Positions 26,907-35,526 of a stretch of 64,000 bases of DNA are shown here, piece after piece; the first letter of the stretch is position 1, and the number at the start of each line of letters is the position of its first letter. The translations under genes and the position numbers were made by a program. The notes under the pieces were generated by a model, which was given only the letters and a program-made list of their open reading frames with translations, was not told where the DNA came from and did no database searches. The stretch spans positions 248,001-312,000 of the forward strand of contig CAVPWP010000008.1 of the NCBI GenBank assembly GCA_963709395.1, in the 5' to 3' direction. Origin of the DNA: CAVPWP01 sp963709395. GTDB lineage: Bacteria; Pseudomonadota; Alphaproteobacteria; Rhodobacterales; Rhodobacteraceae.

Positions 26907-28240
26907 ATGCCCAACAGCCAGATGACCCCCGGCGTGGTGGCCGGGCGTCTTCCAGCCGACGCCTACGAAGCCAATTTCGACGACCTTCATCCGCCGCTCG
27001 ACGGGCACGAGGCGGCGGTCGCGGCGGACCGCTGCTATTTCTGCTACGACGCGCCCTGCATCACCGCCTGCCCGACCGCGATCGACATCCCGCTCTTCAT
27101 CCGGCAGATCGCCACGGGCCATCCCGAGGGTGCGGCGAAGACGATTTTCGCGCAGAATATCCTTGGCGGCATGTGCGCCCGTGTCTGCCCCACCGAGACG
27201 CTGTGCGAAGAGGCCTGCGTCCGCGAGGCAGCCGAGGGCAAGCCGGTCGAGATCGGGCGGCTCCAGCGCTTCGCCACCGACACGCTGATGGAAAGGGGGC
27301 TACATCCCGTTCGAACGCGCGGCCCCGACCGGCAAGCGCGTGGCGGTCGTGGGGGCCGGGCCGGCAGGTCTGGCCTGTGCGCACCGGCTGGCGATGAAGG
27401 GGCATGACGTCACGCTTTACGACGCGAAGGCGAAGCCCGGCGGGCTGAACGAGTTCGGCATCGCCAGCTACAAGACCACGGGCGGCTTCGCGCAGGCCGA
27501 GGTCGACTGGCTGCTGAAGATCGGCGGCATCACGGTCGAGCTTGGCAAGGGGCTGGGGCGCGGTCTCGAGCTGGACGCCCTGACGTCGGACTTCGACGCG
27601 GTCTTCCTTGGCATCGGCCTTGCCGGGGTGAACGCGCTGGGCGCGCCCGGCGACGACAAGGGGAATGTGCGCGACGCGGTCGACTTCATCGCCGAGTTGC
27701 GCCAGTCGGACGACCTGTCGGCGCTGCCCGTGGGGCGCAATGTCGTGGTGATCGGCGGCGGCATGACGGCGGTGGATGCCGCGGTGCAGTCCCGGCTTCT
27801 GGGCGCCGAGACCGTCACCATCGTCTACCGCCGGGGGCGCGATCGCATGTCGGCCTCGGAATACGAACAGGACCTCGCCGCCTCGAAGGGCGTGCGCATC
27901 ATCCACAACGCGATGCCGGTCGCGGTGCACGGCAACGGTGCGGTGCGCGAGGTCGAGTTCGAGTACACCGACCGAGGGCCCGCAGGGCCTGGCCGGCACG
28001 GGCGAGACCTTCCGCCTGGCCGCCGACCAGGTCTTCCGGGCCATCGGGCAGACGCTTGACGGCGCGCCGGGGGGGCTGACGCTCGAGCGGCGGCAAGATC
28101 GCCGTGACGGGGGCAGGACGCACCTCTGTGCCCAAGGTCTGGGCCGGCGGCGACTGCGCGCTGGCGGCGACGACCTGACCGTCACGGCGGTGGCCGAGGG
28201 CCGCGACGCCGCCGAGGACATCCACCGGGCGCTGTCGTGA
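26907..28240 (+). CDS. preT: PreT, FAD/NAD subunit of dihydropyrimidine dehydrogenase (four indels)
   Basis: About 443 residues after correction. It passes electrons from NAD(P)H to PreA for reduction of uracil and thymine. The N-terminal GltD-like domain holds cysteine clusters for 4Fe-4S centres (CYFCYDAPCITACPTAIDIP, GGMCARVCPTETLCEEACVR), then an FAD Rossmann motif VAVVGAGPAGLACAHRLA and an NAD motif VVVIGGGMTAVDAAVQ. Indels: one extra G in the run at 27295-27299, extra bases near 27972 and 28091, one missing base near 28163. The corrected C-terminus reads LTVTAVAEGRDAAEDIHRAL. AGGGAG precedes the ATG. The four breaks make the gene non-functional as written but look like consensus error. 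Confidence 0.88.
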
Positions 28241-28689
28241 CGGCGACGGCGGGATATTCCGGAACGCCGCTGGCCCGCAAGCTGGGCTATGGGGCGCAGG
28301 GGCCGGTCTGGGCCCCGGAGATGCCCGCCGAGGTGCGCGCCGAAATCGAGGCCCACGGCAAGGTCGAGTGGGCCGGGCCCCGGGGTGCTGCCGATGCCCA
28401 TGTCTTCGTGACCGACGTCGCAACGATGAAAGACCGCATCGTGCAGGCGATGCAGGCCCTTCCCGAGACCGGCATGATCTGGGTTTCCTGGCCCAAACGG
28501 GCCTCCGGGATCCCGACCGACATGACCGAGGACCGTATCCGCGAAGCGGCGCTGCCGCTGGGCCTTGTCGACGTCAAGGTCTGCGCGGTGGATGCCACCT
28601 GGTCGGGCCTGAAGCTGATGCTGCGCAAGGAAAACAGAACCGGGGCCGACACCATGGCCCGCGCTGACATGGAGATTTCCAATGGCTGA
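28237..28689 (+). CDS. DUF3052 family protein inserted between preT and preA
   Basis: A 150-residue cytosolic protein. AGYSGTPLARKLGYG, VWVSWPKRAS-like MIWVSWPKRASGIPTD, MTEDRIREAALPLGLVDVKVCAVDATWSGLKL are the DUF3052 signature. The start is GTG at 28237, overlapping the preT stop (GTGA), and its end overlaps the preA start by 8 bp, so it is tightly coupled in the operon. The function of DUF3052 is not established. Its frame is intact while both flanking genes carry several breaks. A role in pyrimidine reduction is inferred only from position. Confidence 0.82.
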   Translation: MTATAGYSGTPLARKLGYGAQGPVWAPEMPAEVRAEIEAHGKVEWAGPRGAADAHVFVTDVATMKDRIVQAMQALPETGMIWVSWPKRASGIPTDMTEDRIREAALPLGLVDVKVCAVDATWSGLKLMLRKENRTGADTMARADMEISNG

Positions 28690-29988
28690 TCTGACAACCG
28701 ATTTCGTTGGCATCAAGAGCCCGAACCCCTTCTGGCTGGCCTCGGCGCCGCCGACCGACAAGGAATACAACGTCCGCCGCGCCTTCGAGGCCGGCTGGGG
28801 CGGTGTGGTCTGGAAGACCCTGGGCGAGGAAGGCCCGCCCATCGTCAACGTCAACGGGCCGCGCTACGGCGCGATCTGGGGCGCGGACCGGCGGCTTCTG
28901 GGCCTCAACAACATCGAGCTGATCACCGACCGTCCGCTCGAGGTGAACCTGCGCGAGATCAAGGCGGTCAAGCGCGACTAGCCCGACCGCGCGATGGTCG
29001 TGAGCCTCATGGTGCCCTGCGAGGAGCAGGCCTGGAAGGCGATCCTGCCGCTGGTCGAGGACACCGGCGCCGACGGGATCGAGCTGAACTTCGGCTGCCC
29101 GCACGGGATGAGCGAGCGCGGCATGGGCAGCGGCGGTGGGGCAGGTGCCCGAATACATCGAGATGGTCGCGCGCTGGTGCAAGCAGAACACCCGGATGCC
29201 GGTGATCGTGAAGCTGACGCCCAACATCACCGACATCCGCTATCCCGCGCGGGCGGCAAAGGCCGGCGGGGCCGACGCGGTCAGCCTGATCAACACGATC
29301 TCGTCGATCACCGGCGTCGACCTCGACACGATGAGCCCCGAGCCGTCGATCGACGGCAAGGGCAGCCACGGCGGCTATTGCGGCCCGGCGGTCAAGCCCA
29401 TCGCGCTGAACATGGTGGCCGAGATCGCGCGCGACGCCGAGACCCGCGGCCTGCCGATCAGCGGCATCGGCGGGGTGACCACCTGGCGCGACGCGGCCGA
29501 GTTCCTGGCGCTCGGGCGCGGGCAACGTGCAGGTCTGCACCGCGGCCATGACCTATGGCTTCGGATCGTCAAGGAAATGACGGCGGGCCTGTCGGACTGG
29601 ATGGACGAGAAGGGCTACGCCTCGGTCGCCGAGATATCGGGCCGCGCGGTGCCCAACGTCACCGACTGGCAGTACCTCAACCTCAACTACGTCACCAAGG
29701 CGCGGATCGACCAGGACGCTCTGCATCAAGTGCGGCCGCTGCTACGCCGCCTGCGAGGATACCAGCCACCAGGCGATCTCGATGTCGCCCGACCGCGTGT
29801 TCGAGGTGATCGACGAGGAATGCGTGGCCTGCAACCTCTGCATCAACGTCTGCCCGGTCGAGGACTGCATCACGATGGAACGCCTGCCGGCCGGAACGGT
29901 CGACCCGCGCACCGGAAAGGTCGTGGAGGACGACTACGCCAACTGGACGACGCATCCCAACAACCCCGCCGCGCAGGCCGCCGAATAG
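28682..29988 (+). CDS. preA: PreA, catalytic subunit of dihydropyrimidine dehydrogenase (stop codon and four indels)
   Basis: About 434 residues when corrected. This subunit carries the FMN dihydroorotate-dehydrogenase-like barrel (GIKSPNPFWLASAPPTDKEYNV, GIELNFGCPHGMSERGMGSA, ISGIGGVTTWRDAAEF) and two C-terminal 4Fe-4S clusters (CIKCGRCYAACEDTSHQ, CVACNLCINVCPVEDCI). Breaks as written: an in-frame TAG at 28979-28981 where homologues have Tyr (KRDYPDRA), extra bases near 29132, 29515 and 29720, a missing base near 29562. The sequence between breaks is well conserved, so error rather than decay is likely, but a genuine pseudogene cannot be excluded without reads. It starts inside the DUF3052 gene. 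Confidence 0.85.
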
Positions 29989-29992
29989 GGGG

Positions 29993-30694
29993 TCATCGGC
30001 TGAGGTCGACCGTGGCGGTGTCGTAGGGCACATCCATCCGGCGCAGGCCGGCGATCCCGTCCTCGGCGCGTTTTTCGGCGCTGGGCGGCACGGGCGCGGG
30101 GTCGCCATCGGCCAGAAGACGGCGGATGGCCGCGCGAAGCGGGTCGTCCTCGGTGTCGGACGCGGCCGATTCAGGTGCCTTTTCCGCGGAGGTCGCCGGG
30201 CCGGCCGTCTCCTCTGCGACGATGTCTGGCTCCGGCACGGCGACAGGGTCCGTCGCGGTCGTGGTCGCCGTTTCAGGCGGGGCGGGAGCCGAGATGGTGG
30301 CGGGCGCGGGGTCCGGGGCGCTGGTTTCGGCCTGCCGTGCCTCGAGCGGGGTGCGCCGGAAGGCGGGCGGGGGGCCTGCGGGCGCGCCATCGTCGGGCGC
30401 CTGCGCGCGCCGGTCCTCGGGCCCGCCCGCCTGCTGGGGCGTGACCATCGGCACGAAGCGCGTCCCGAACTCGGGCGACCGCAGGGACGGCGGCCTGTCG
30501 GGCAGCGGCGCGGCCGGGACCGCCTGACGCGCCGGATCGACCCGTTCGGCGGTTTCGGCCCTCGCGGCCGCGGCACCGCTTTCGCCGCGCACCGCGCTGC
30601 GGGCGTCCGATTGTGGCAGCGTGGCAGTCTGAGGCTGCTGGGTGACGATGCCGCCCCCGGGCCCATAGGGATTCATACCGACGTTCGAGAACAT
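29993..30694 (-). CDS. Hypothetical Pro/Ala-rich low-complexity protein
   Basis: A 233-residue protein with no recognised domain. Most of it is Pro-, Ala- and Thr-rich and probably disordered (for example PAPATISAPAPPETATTTA). The C-terminal 45 residues (LRAAIRRLLADGDP ... RRMDVPYDTATVDLSR) are more ordered and may be the conserved part. It has neither a signal peptide nor a transmembrane helix. It converges with preA with a 4-bp gap. An inverted repeat CCTTG-GT-CAAGG lies just upstream (about 30722-30733). Function unknown. Confidence 0.5.
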   Translation of the reverse strand: MFSNVGMNPYGPGGGIVTQQPQTATLPQSDARSAVRGESGAAAARAETAERVDPARQAVPAAPLPDRPPSLRSPEFGTRFVPMVTPQQAGGPEDRRAQAPDDGAPAGPPPAFRRTPLEARQAETSAPDPAPATISAPAPPETATTTATDPVAVPEPDIVAEETAGPATSAEKAPESAASDTEDDPLRAAIRRLLADGDPAPVPPSAEKRAEDGIAGLRRMDVPYDTATVDLSR

Positions 30695-30788
30695 GCCCCG
30701 GCTCCTGTCAAAGAGCCCCCACCTTGGTCAAGGCTAGGGCGCCAGCGTAACCCGAAGCTTAATTCCACCGCGGGATCGTTCCGGGTGG

Positions 30789-31434
30789 TTAACGCGCGGG
30801 CGTCAGGGCGCGGCGGTAGAAATCCGCCAGAAACTGTGCCGCCGCGTCGAAATGGGACTCGTCCTCGGCCCGAAGGATCGCGCGGACCTGCACGTCGAAA
30901 TCGGCGTAATGCTGGGTCGTGGCCCAGATCGAGAAGATCAGGTGATGGGGGTCGAGCGGCGCAAGCCGCCCCTCGGCAATCCAGGCGCGGATCAGGGACG
31001 CCTGTTCGTCCACGAGGCTGCGCAGCGGCCCGTCGATCTCGGCCATCATGCGCGGGGCGCCCTGCACGATCTCGTTCGCGAAGAGCCGGCTTTCGCGCGG
31101 ATAGGCGCGCGCCATCTCGAGCTTGCGGCGCGACATAGCCCAGAATTTCCTCGACCGGGTCGCCGTCCGGGTCGAGGTCGCGCAGCGGATCGAGCCAGGT
31201 TTCGAGCAGCTGGGTCAGAAGCGCCGCGTGTATCGCCTCCTTCGAGGCGAAATAGTAGAGGACATTGGGTTTCGACAGGCCGGCCACCTCGGCGATGGCA
31301 TCGAGCGTCGCCCCCCGGAACCCGTGTGCCGAGAACACTTCGAGGGCCGCGTCGAGGATCACCTCGGTGTTGCGTTTCTGGATGCGGGTGCGGGGCTGGG
31401 TCATCGGCCGGGGGGCGTGCTCGGGCAGGGGCAT
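30789..31434 (-). CDS. RutR-like TetR-family repressor of pyrimidine degradation (one frameshift)
   Basis: A roughly 214-residue DNA-binding regulator. The N-terminal HTH is seen in GATLDAIAEVAGLSKPNVLYYFASKEAIH; the ligand domain (RAYPRESRLFANEIVQGAPRMM, LVDEQASLIRAWIAEGRLAPLDPHHLIFSIWATTQHYADF) is closely similar to Escherichia coli RutR, which senses uracil. One extra base near 31133 separates EEILGYV from RRKLEMA. The divergent intergenic region carries a near-perfect RutR palindrome at 31521-31536. Start at 31434 or 31404 cannot be decided; neither has a strong Shine-Dalgarno. Role as uracil-responsive repressor is inferred from similarity plus operator plus neighbours. Confidence 0.82.
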
Positions 31435-31488
31435 CGGCGCATTCCGTCGCGTCCTCGGTCTGGACAGAGTTCCACGGGCCCGCACCGC

Positions 31489-31516
31489 TTGACTGGCCCT
31501 TGTGCTCTGCTAGCGT
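31489..31516 (+). promoter_or_regulatory. Candidate sigma-70-type promoter for the aminotransferase gene
   Basis: TTGACT at 31489-31494 and TAGCGT at 31511-31516 are separated by 16 bases. The RutR-like operator begins five bases downstream of the -10, so bound repressor would cover the transcription start. The arrangement is what a repressed promoter would show, but the -10 is weak and the call is by eye. Confidence 0.45.
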
Positions 31517-31520
31517 GATC

Positions 31521-31536
31521 CTGACCAAGTGGTCAA
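31521..31536 (+). promoter_or_regulatory. RutR operator (CTGACCA-AG-TGGTCAA)
   Basis: The palindrome matches the RutR consensus TTGACCA-N2-TGGTCAA at 13 of 14 defined positions; only the first T is C. It lies in the divergent gap between the RutR-like gene and the aminotransferase gene, directly downstream of a candidate -10 element. It is the best single piece of sequence evidence that the neighbouring TetR protein is a RutR orthologue. Confidence 0.8.
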
Positions 31537-31594
31537 ACCCTTTGCGCAGGGCGCGCGCCCCGGGCGGCGCCCACTTATCACAAGGAGCCGGGCC

Positions 31595-32921
31595 ATGGCC
31601 CTCGATCGTCCGTCGGTCCCCAACGACCTGTCCGCTTTCTGGATGCCCTTCACCGCGAACCGCCAGTTCAAGAAGGCGCCGCGGATGCTCGTCTCGGCGG
31701 ACCGGATGCATTACAAGACGGCGGACGGGCGCGAGATCCTCGATGGCACCGCTGGGCTGTGGTGCTGCAACGCGGGCCATAACCGCCCCAAGATCGTCGA
31801 GGCGATCCGCAAGCAGGCGGGCGAGCTTGACTATGCCCCGGCCTTCCAGATGGGTCACCCCAAGGCGTTCGAGCTTGCCTCGTCGCTGCGCGACATGGCG
31901 CCCGAGGGGATGGAGCACGTCTTCTTCGTCAACTCCGGCTCGGAAGCCGTCGATACGGCGCTGAAGATCGCGCTGGCCTACCAGCGCGCGATCGGCCAGG
32001 GCACGCGCACCCGGATGATCGGGCGCGAGCGCGGCTATCACGGCGTGGGCTTCGGCGGCATCTCGGTCGGCGGGATCGTCAACAACCGCCGCATGTACGG
32101 CACCCTCCTGACCGGGGTCGATCACCTGCCGCACACCCACCTGCCGGAAAACGCCTTCAGCCGCGGCGTGCCGGAACATGGCGCCAACCTTGCCGATGAG
32201 CTCGAGCGTCTGGTGGCGCTGCACGGCGCCGAGACGATCGCGGCCGTGATCGTCGAACCCGTCGCCGGATCGACCGGGGTCCTGATCCCGCCCAAGGGCT
32301 ATCTCCAGCGTCTGCGCGAGCTCTGCACCAAGCACGGGATCGTGCTGATCTTCGACGAGGTCATCACCGGCTTCGGGCGGCTCGGCTCGGCCTTCGCCGC
32401 CGACTACTTCGGCGTCATGCCCGACATGATCACCTGCGCCAAGGGCCTGACCTCGGGCGTGATCCCGATGGGCGCGGTGCTGACCACGCCCGGACATCCA
32501 CGACGCCTTCATGAACGGCCCCGAGCACCTGATCGAGCTCTTCCACGGCTATACCTACTCGGGCTCGCCCATCGCTTCGGCCGCCGGTCTCGCCACGCTC
32601 GAGACCTACCGCGAGGACGGCCTGTTCGAACGTGCCGCCGGCATGTCGGCCTACTGGGAGGACGCGGTCCACTCGCTGCGCGACTGCCCGCATGTGATCG
32701 ACATCCGCAACCTCGGCCTCATCGGCGCCATCGAGCTTGAGCCGATCGCGGGCGAGCCGACGAAGCGGGCGTTCACGGCGTTCCTGCAGGCCTACGAGAA
32801 GGGCATCCTGATCCGCACCACGGGCGACATCATCGCGCTGTCGCCGCCGCTGATCATCGAGAAGGAGCACGTGGACCAGCTGGTCGGGACGCTGCGGGAT
32901 GTGTTGATGGGGCTGGAGTGA
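31595..32921 (+). CDS. Class III omega-aminotransferase, probably beta-alanine:pyruvate type (one frameshift)
   Basis: A 441-residue PLP enzyme after correcting one extra base near 32491. Family features: LDGTAGLWCCNAGHNRPKI, NSGSEAVDTALKIAL, GRERGYHGVGFGG, VIVEPVAGSTGVLIPPKGYL, IFDEVITGFGRLG and the PLP-binding lysine in CAKGLTSGVIPMG; the C-terminal part has HGYTYSGSPIASAAG. The early WMPFTANRQFK matches omega-amino acid:pyruvate transaminases. In this locus it would convert beta-alanine, the end product of uracil degradation, to malonate semialdehyde. AAGGAG lies eight bases before the ATG. The RutR operator and promoter are just upstream. Confidence 0.87.
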
Positions 32922-32937
32922 GCGTCGAGTGGCGCGG

Positions 32938-34067
32938 TTACTCGAATACAAAGCGAATATCCTGAACGAAACGCTTTTCGGACAGGTAGCGCTTGGTCTC
33001 CTCGAATGCGGCAAGCGCGATGCGGGACCGCAGCGCTTCGTCCGACAGCAAGCGGTCGACTACCTCCGCGAGATCCGAGAAATCCCATGCGATCGGCGCG
33101 TAGGTCTCCCACGGACGGTAGAGGTCGGGAAGCGTGTCGAGGTGGCTCATGTCCGGCTTGAGCAGAACAGCGCCGGCGAGAAAGGCCTCGACATCGCGCC
33201 AACAGAGTTCGCCGTAGCCAAAAGGACTCGCACAGATCTTGCTTCGGCCCATCTCGGCCATGTAGCTGGCGCCACGGTATCGCCTCGCCGGTGACGGTCC
33301 TGGCGCCGAACAACGCCTCCAGACGTTGGACGAAGTCGGTTCTCATCGACGTATACCACGGCGTTCCGCGCGTCGCGAGGCGCGCATGGATGTCAAAGGG
33401 CCGGCCTCTGGGGTCGGGCGCACTGCCGTTCCTAAAGGCTTCGAGGAATTGGCTCCCGGTGAAGAAATTCGGTGTGAGATGGAGCGTGTCCAGGATTTCG
33501 GCTGGCACGTCCCAGTCGCACCATTTCGTCCTGCAGACCGTAGTGCCGCGAGTAGAACTCGACGAGATTCGTATCGCCAAGCGTGGGGCGGAGGAACTGA
33601 CTGCGGTCACGGAAGAGCGATTTCTTCCCGTAGGCATCGACGACGTCGGAGAGATCGCGGGCAAATCTGAGATCCGTGTTCGCGAAACCGTCGATATAGG
33701 TCTTCCGCGACTCTGGAAGATCACGGGCAATCGCAGCCGTGATCGCTCGAAGCCGGTCGGTGGAGTCCGTGAGCCACGATTGAAAGGCAACGTGGCTGGC
33801 GCTGCGCAGCCTTTCGGGCACGCCTTCGAGGATGCTCGAGTTTTCGATGTAGCGGATCTCGACATCGTAGGTTTCGGCGATTTCGGCTTCGTAGGCGGCG
33901 AACGGAAAGACCTGGGCTTCCGTAATTCTGCGCGCCTCGTAGGCGATGAGAAGACGATTGGCTCGGTTCCCCGAAAAGGGGCGCGCCAGAAAGCTGCGAA
34001 GCCGACGACCTGCCCTCGTGCCGAAAATGATACTCGAGGCTCTTGGAAGGGTATTCAGCGGCAACAC
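32938..34067 (-). CDS. CgeB/Glyco_trans_1_2-type glycosyltransferase, lower GC, two frameshifts
   Basis: About 375 residues after removing extra bases near 33518 and 33268. The C-terminal third (KICASPFGYGELCWRDVEAFLAGAVLLKPDM, RPWETYAPIAWDFSDLAEVV) matches the second Rossmann domain of CgeB-like group 1 glycosyltransferases; the N-terminal part is poorly conserved. Local G+C is about 55-58 percent against 70 percent or more in flanking genes, and codon use is less biased, which suggests recent acquisition. It lies head-on between the aminotransferase and hydrolase genes of the pyrimidine locus. The start is uncertain: GTG at 34067 or a TTG at 34110 in another frame that would need a third indel. 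Confidence 0.68.
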
Positions 34068-34176
34068 TCGGATTTATCCGTTTTGCGATTGCCCCACTGA
34101 TAGTGACCAAGGTCTTGCGGCGTCAACGGTTTCGGGCCCGAAACCATCAGAAAGACCGAAGAGAAAGTCCAGCGAT

Positions 34177-35429
34177 ATGCCCACACCAACCGACAACCTC
34201 CAGACCAACGGCGAACGCCTGTGGCAAAGCCTCATGGACATGGCGAAGATCGGTCCGGGCGTGGCGGGCGGGAACAACCGCCAGACGCTGACCGACGCCG
34301 ATGCCGAGGGGCGGGCGCTGTTCCAGACCTGGTGCGAGGACGGCGGGCTGCACGCATGGGCGTCGACCGGATGGGGACGATGTTCGCCCGGCGCGACGGG
34401 ACCGACCCCGACGCGCTGCCGGTCTATGTGGGCAGCCATCTCGACACCCAGCCGACGGGCGGCAAGTACGACGGGGTGCTGGGCGTCCTCGGCGGGCTGG
34501 AGATCGTGCGGACGCTGAACGACCTTGGCATCAAGACCAGGCATCCCATCGTCGTGACGAACTGGACGAACGAGGAAGGCACGCGGTTCGCGCCGGCGAT
34601 GCTGGCCTCGGGCGTTTTCGCGGGCATGCACGAACTTGACTGGGCCTACGGGCGGCAGGATGCCGAGGGCAAGGCGTTCGGCGACGAGTTGAAGCGCATC
34701 GGCTGGGCCGGCGACGAGGAGGTCGGCGCGCGGAAGATGCACGCCTTCTTCGAGCTGCACATCGAACAGGGCCCGATCCTCGAGGCCGAGGGCAAGGAGA
34801 TCGGCGTCGTCACCCACGGGCAGGGCCTCTGGTGGCTGGAGGTGACGCTGACCGGCAAGGATGCGCATACCGGCTCGACCCCGATGAACATGCGGGTCAA
34901 CGCCGGGCTCGGCATGGCGCGGATCACCGAAGCCGTGCACCGCATCGCCATGGACCACCAGCCGGATGCCGTGGGCGCGGTGGGGCAGGCCAATGTCTAT
35001 CCCAACTCGCGCAACGTGATTCCGGGCAAGGCGGTTTTCACCATCGATTTCCGGTCGCCCGATCTCGAAAAACTGACCTCGATGCGGACCCGGCTCGAGG
35101 CCGAGGCGGCCCAGATCGCGAAGGATCTGGGTCTTGGCATCACCATCGAGCCGACCGGCCACTTCGACCCGGTCACCTTCGATCCGGGCTGCGTGGCGGC
35201 CGTGCGCAATGCGGCCGACCGGCTGGGCTATTCGCACCGCGACATCGTCTCGGGTGCCGGGCACGATGCCTGCTGGATCAACCGGGTGGCGCCGACGGCG
35301 ATGGTGATGTGCCCCTGCGTCGACGGGCTGAGCCACAACGAGGCCGAAGAGATCACGCCGGACTGGGCCAAGAAGGGCACGGATGTGCTTCTGCACGCGG
35401 TGCTTGAGACGGCGGAGATCGTGGAGTGA
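34177..35429 (+). CDS. Zn-dependent hydrolase: N-carbamoyl-beta-alanine amidohydrolase-like (one deletion)
   Basis: A 417-residue M20-family amidase (HyuC/beta-ureidopropionase group) once one missing base near 34356 is restored. Metal-binding residues are visible in YVGSHLDTQPTGGKYDGVLG, TNWTNEEGTRFAPAM, and FELHIEQGPILE; the C-terminal GAGHDACWINRVAPTAMVMCP and GLSHNEAEEI are typical. It hydrolyses the N-carbamoyl beta-amino acid made by dihydropyrimidinase, giving beta-alanine, CO2 and ammonia. The start ATG at 34177 lies in the gap after the divergent glycosyltransferase. Dihydropyrimidinase follows 97 bp downstream. Confidence 0.88.
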
Positions 35430-35487
35430 CGGCGGGACCGGGGGCGCTGCCCCCGGACCCCCGGGATATTTGCGCCAAGAAGAACGC
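35429..35487 (+). repeat. GC-hairpin intergenic repeat, copy 2, with 8-bp perfect stem
   Basis: CCGGGGGC-GCT-GCCCCCGG at 35438-35456 forms an 8-bp stem with a 3-base loop, followed by CCCCCGGGATATTTG and an AAGAAGAAC tail. It is the same element, in the opposite orientation, as the one after clpX. It occupies most of the 97-bp gap between the amidohydrolase and dihydropyrimidinase genes and could act as an internal attenuator or RNA-stabilising hairpin. Confidence 0.6.
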
Positions 35488-35526
35488 AGAGGCGCCATTG
35501 GCGGTTGAACCAGCGGGGAGATAACG

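Noticed and set aside
30715..30735. RutR half-site TTGACCA upstream of the Pro-rich hypothetical gene
   Set aside because: The second half does not match; the sequence is better described as a short CCTTG-GT-CAAGG palindrome of unknown meaning.
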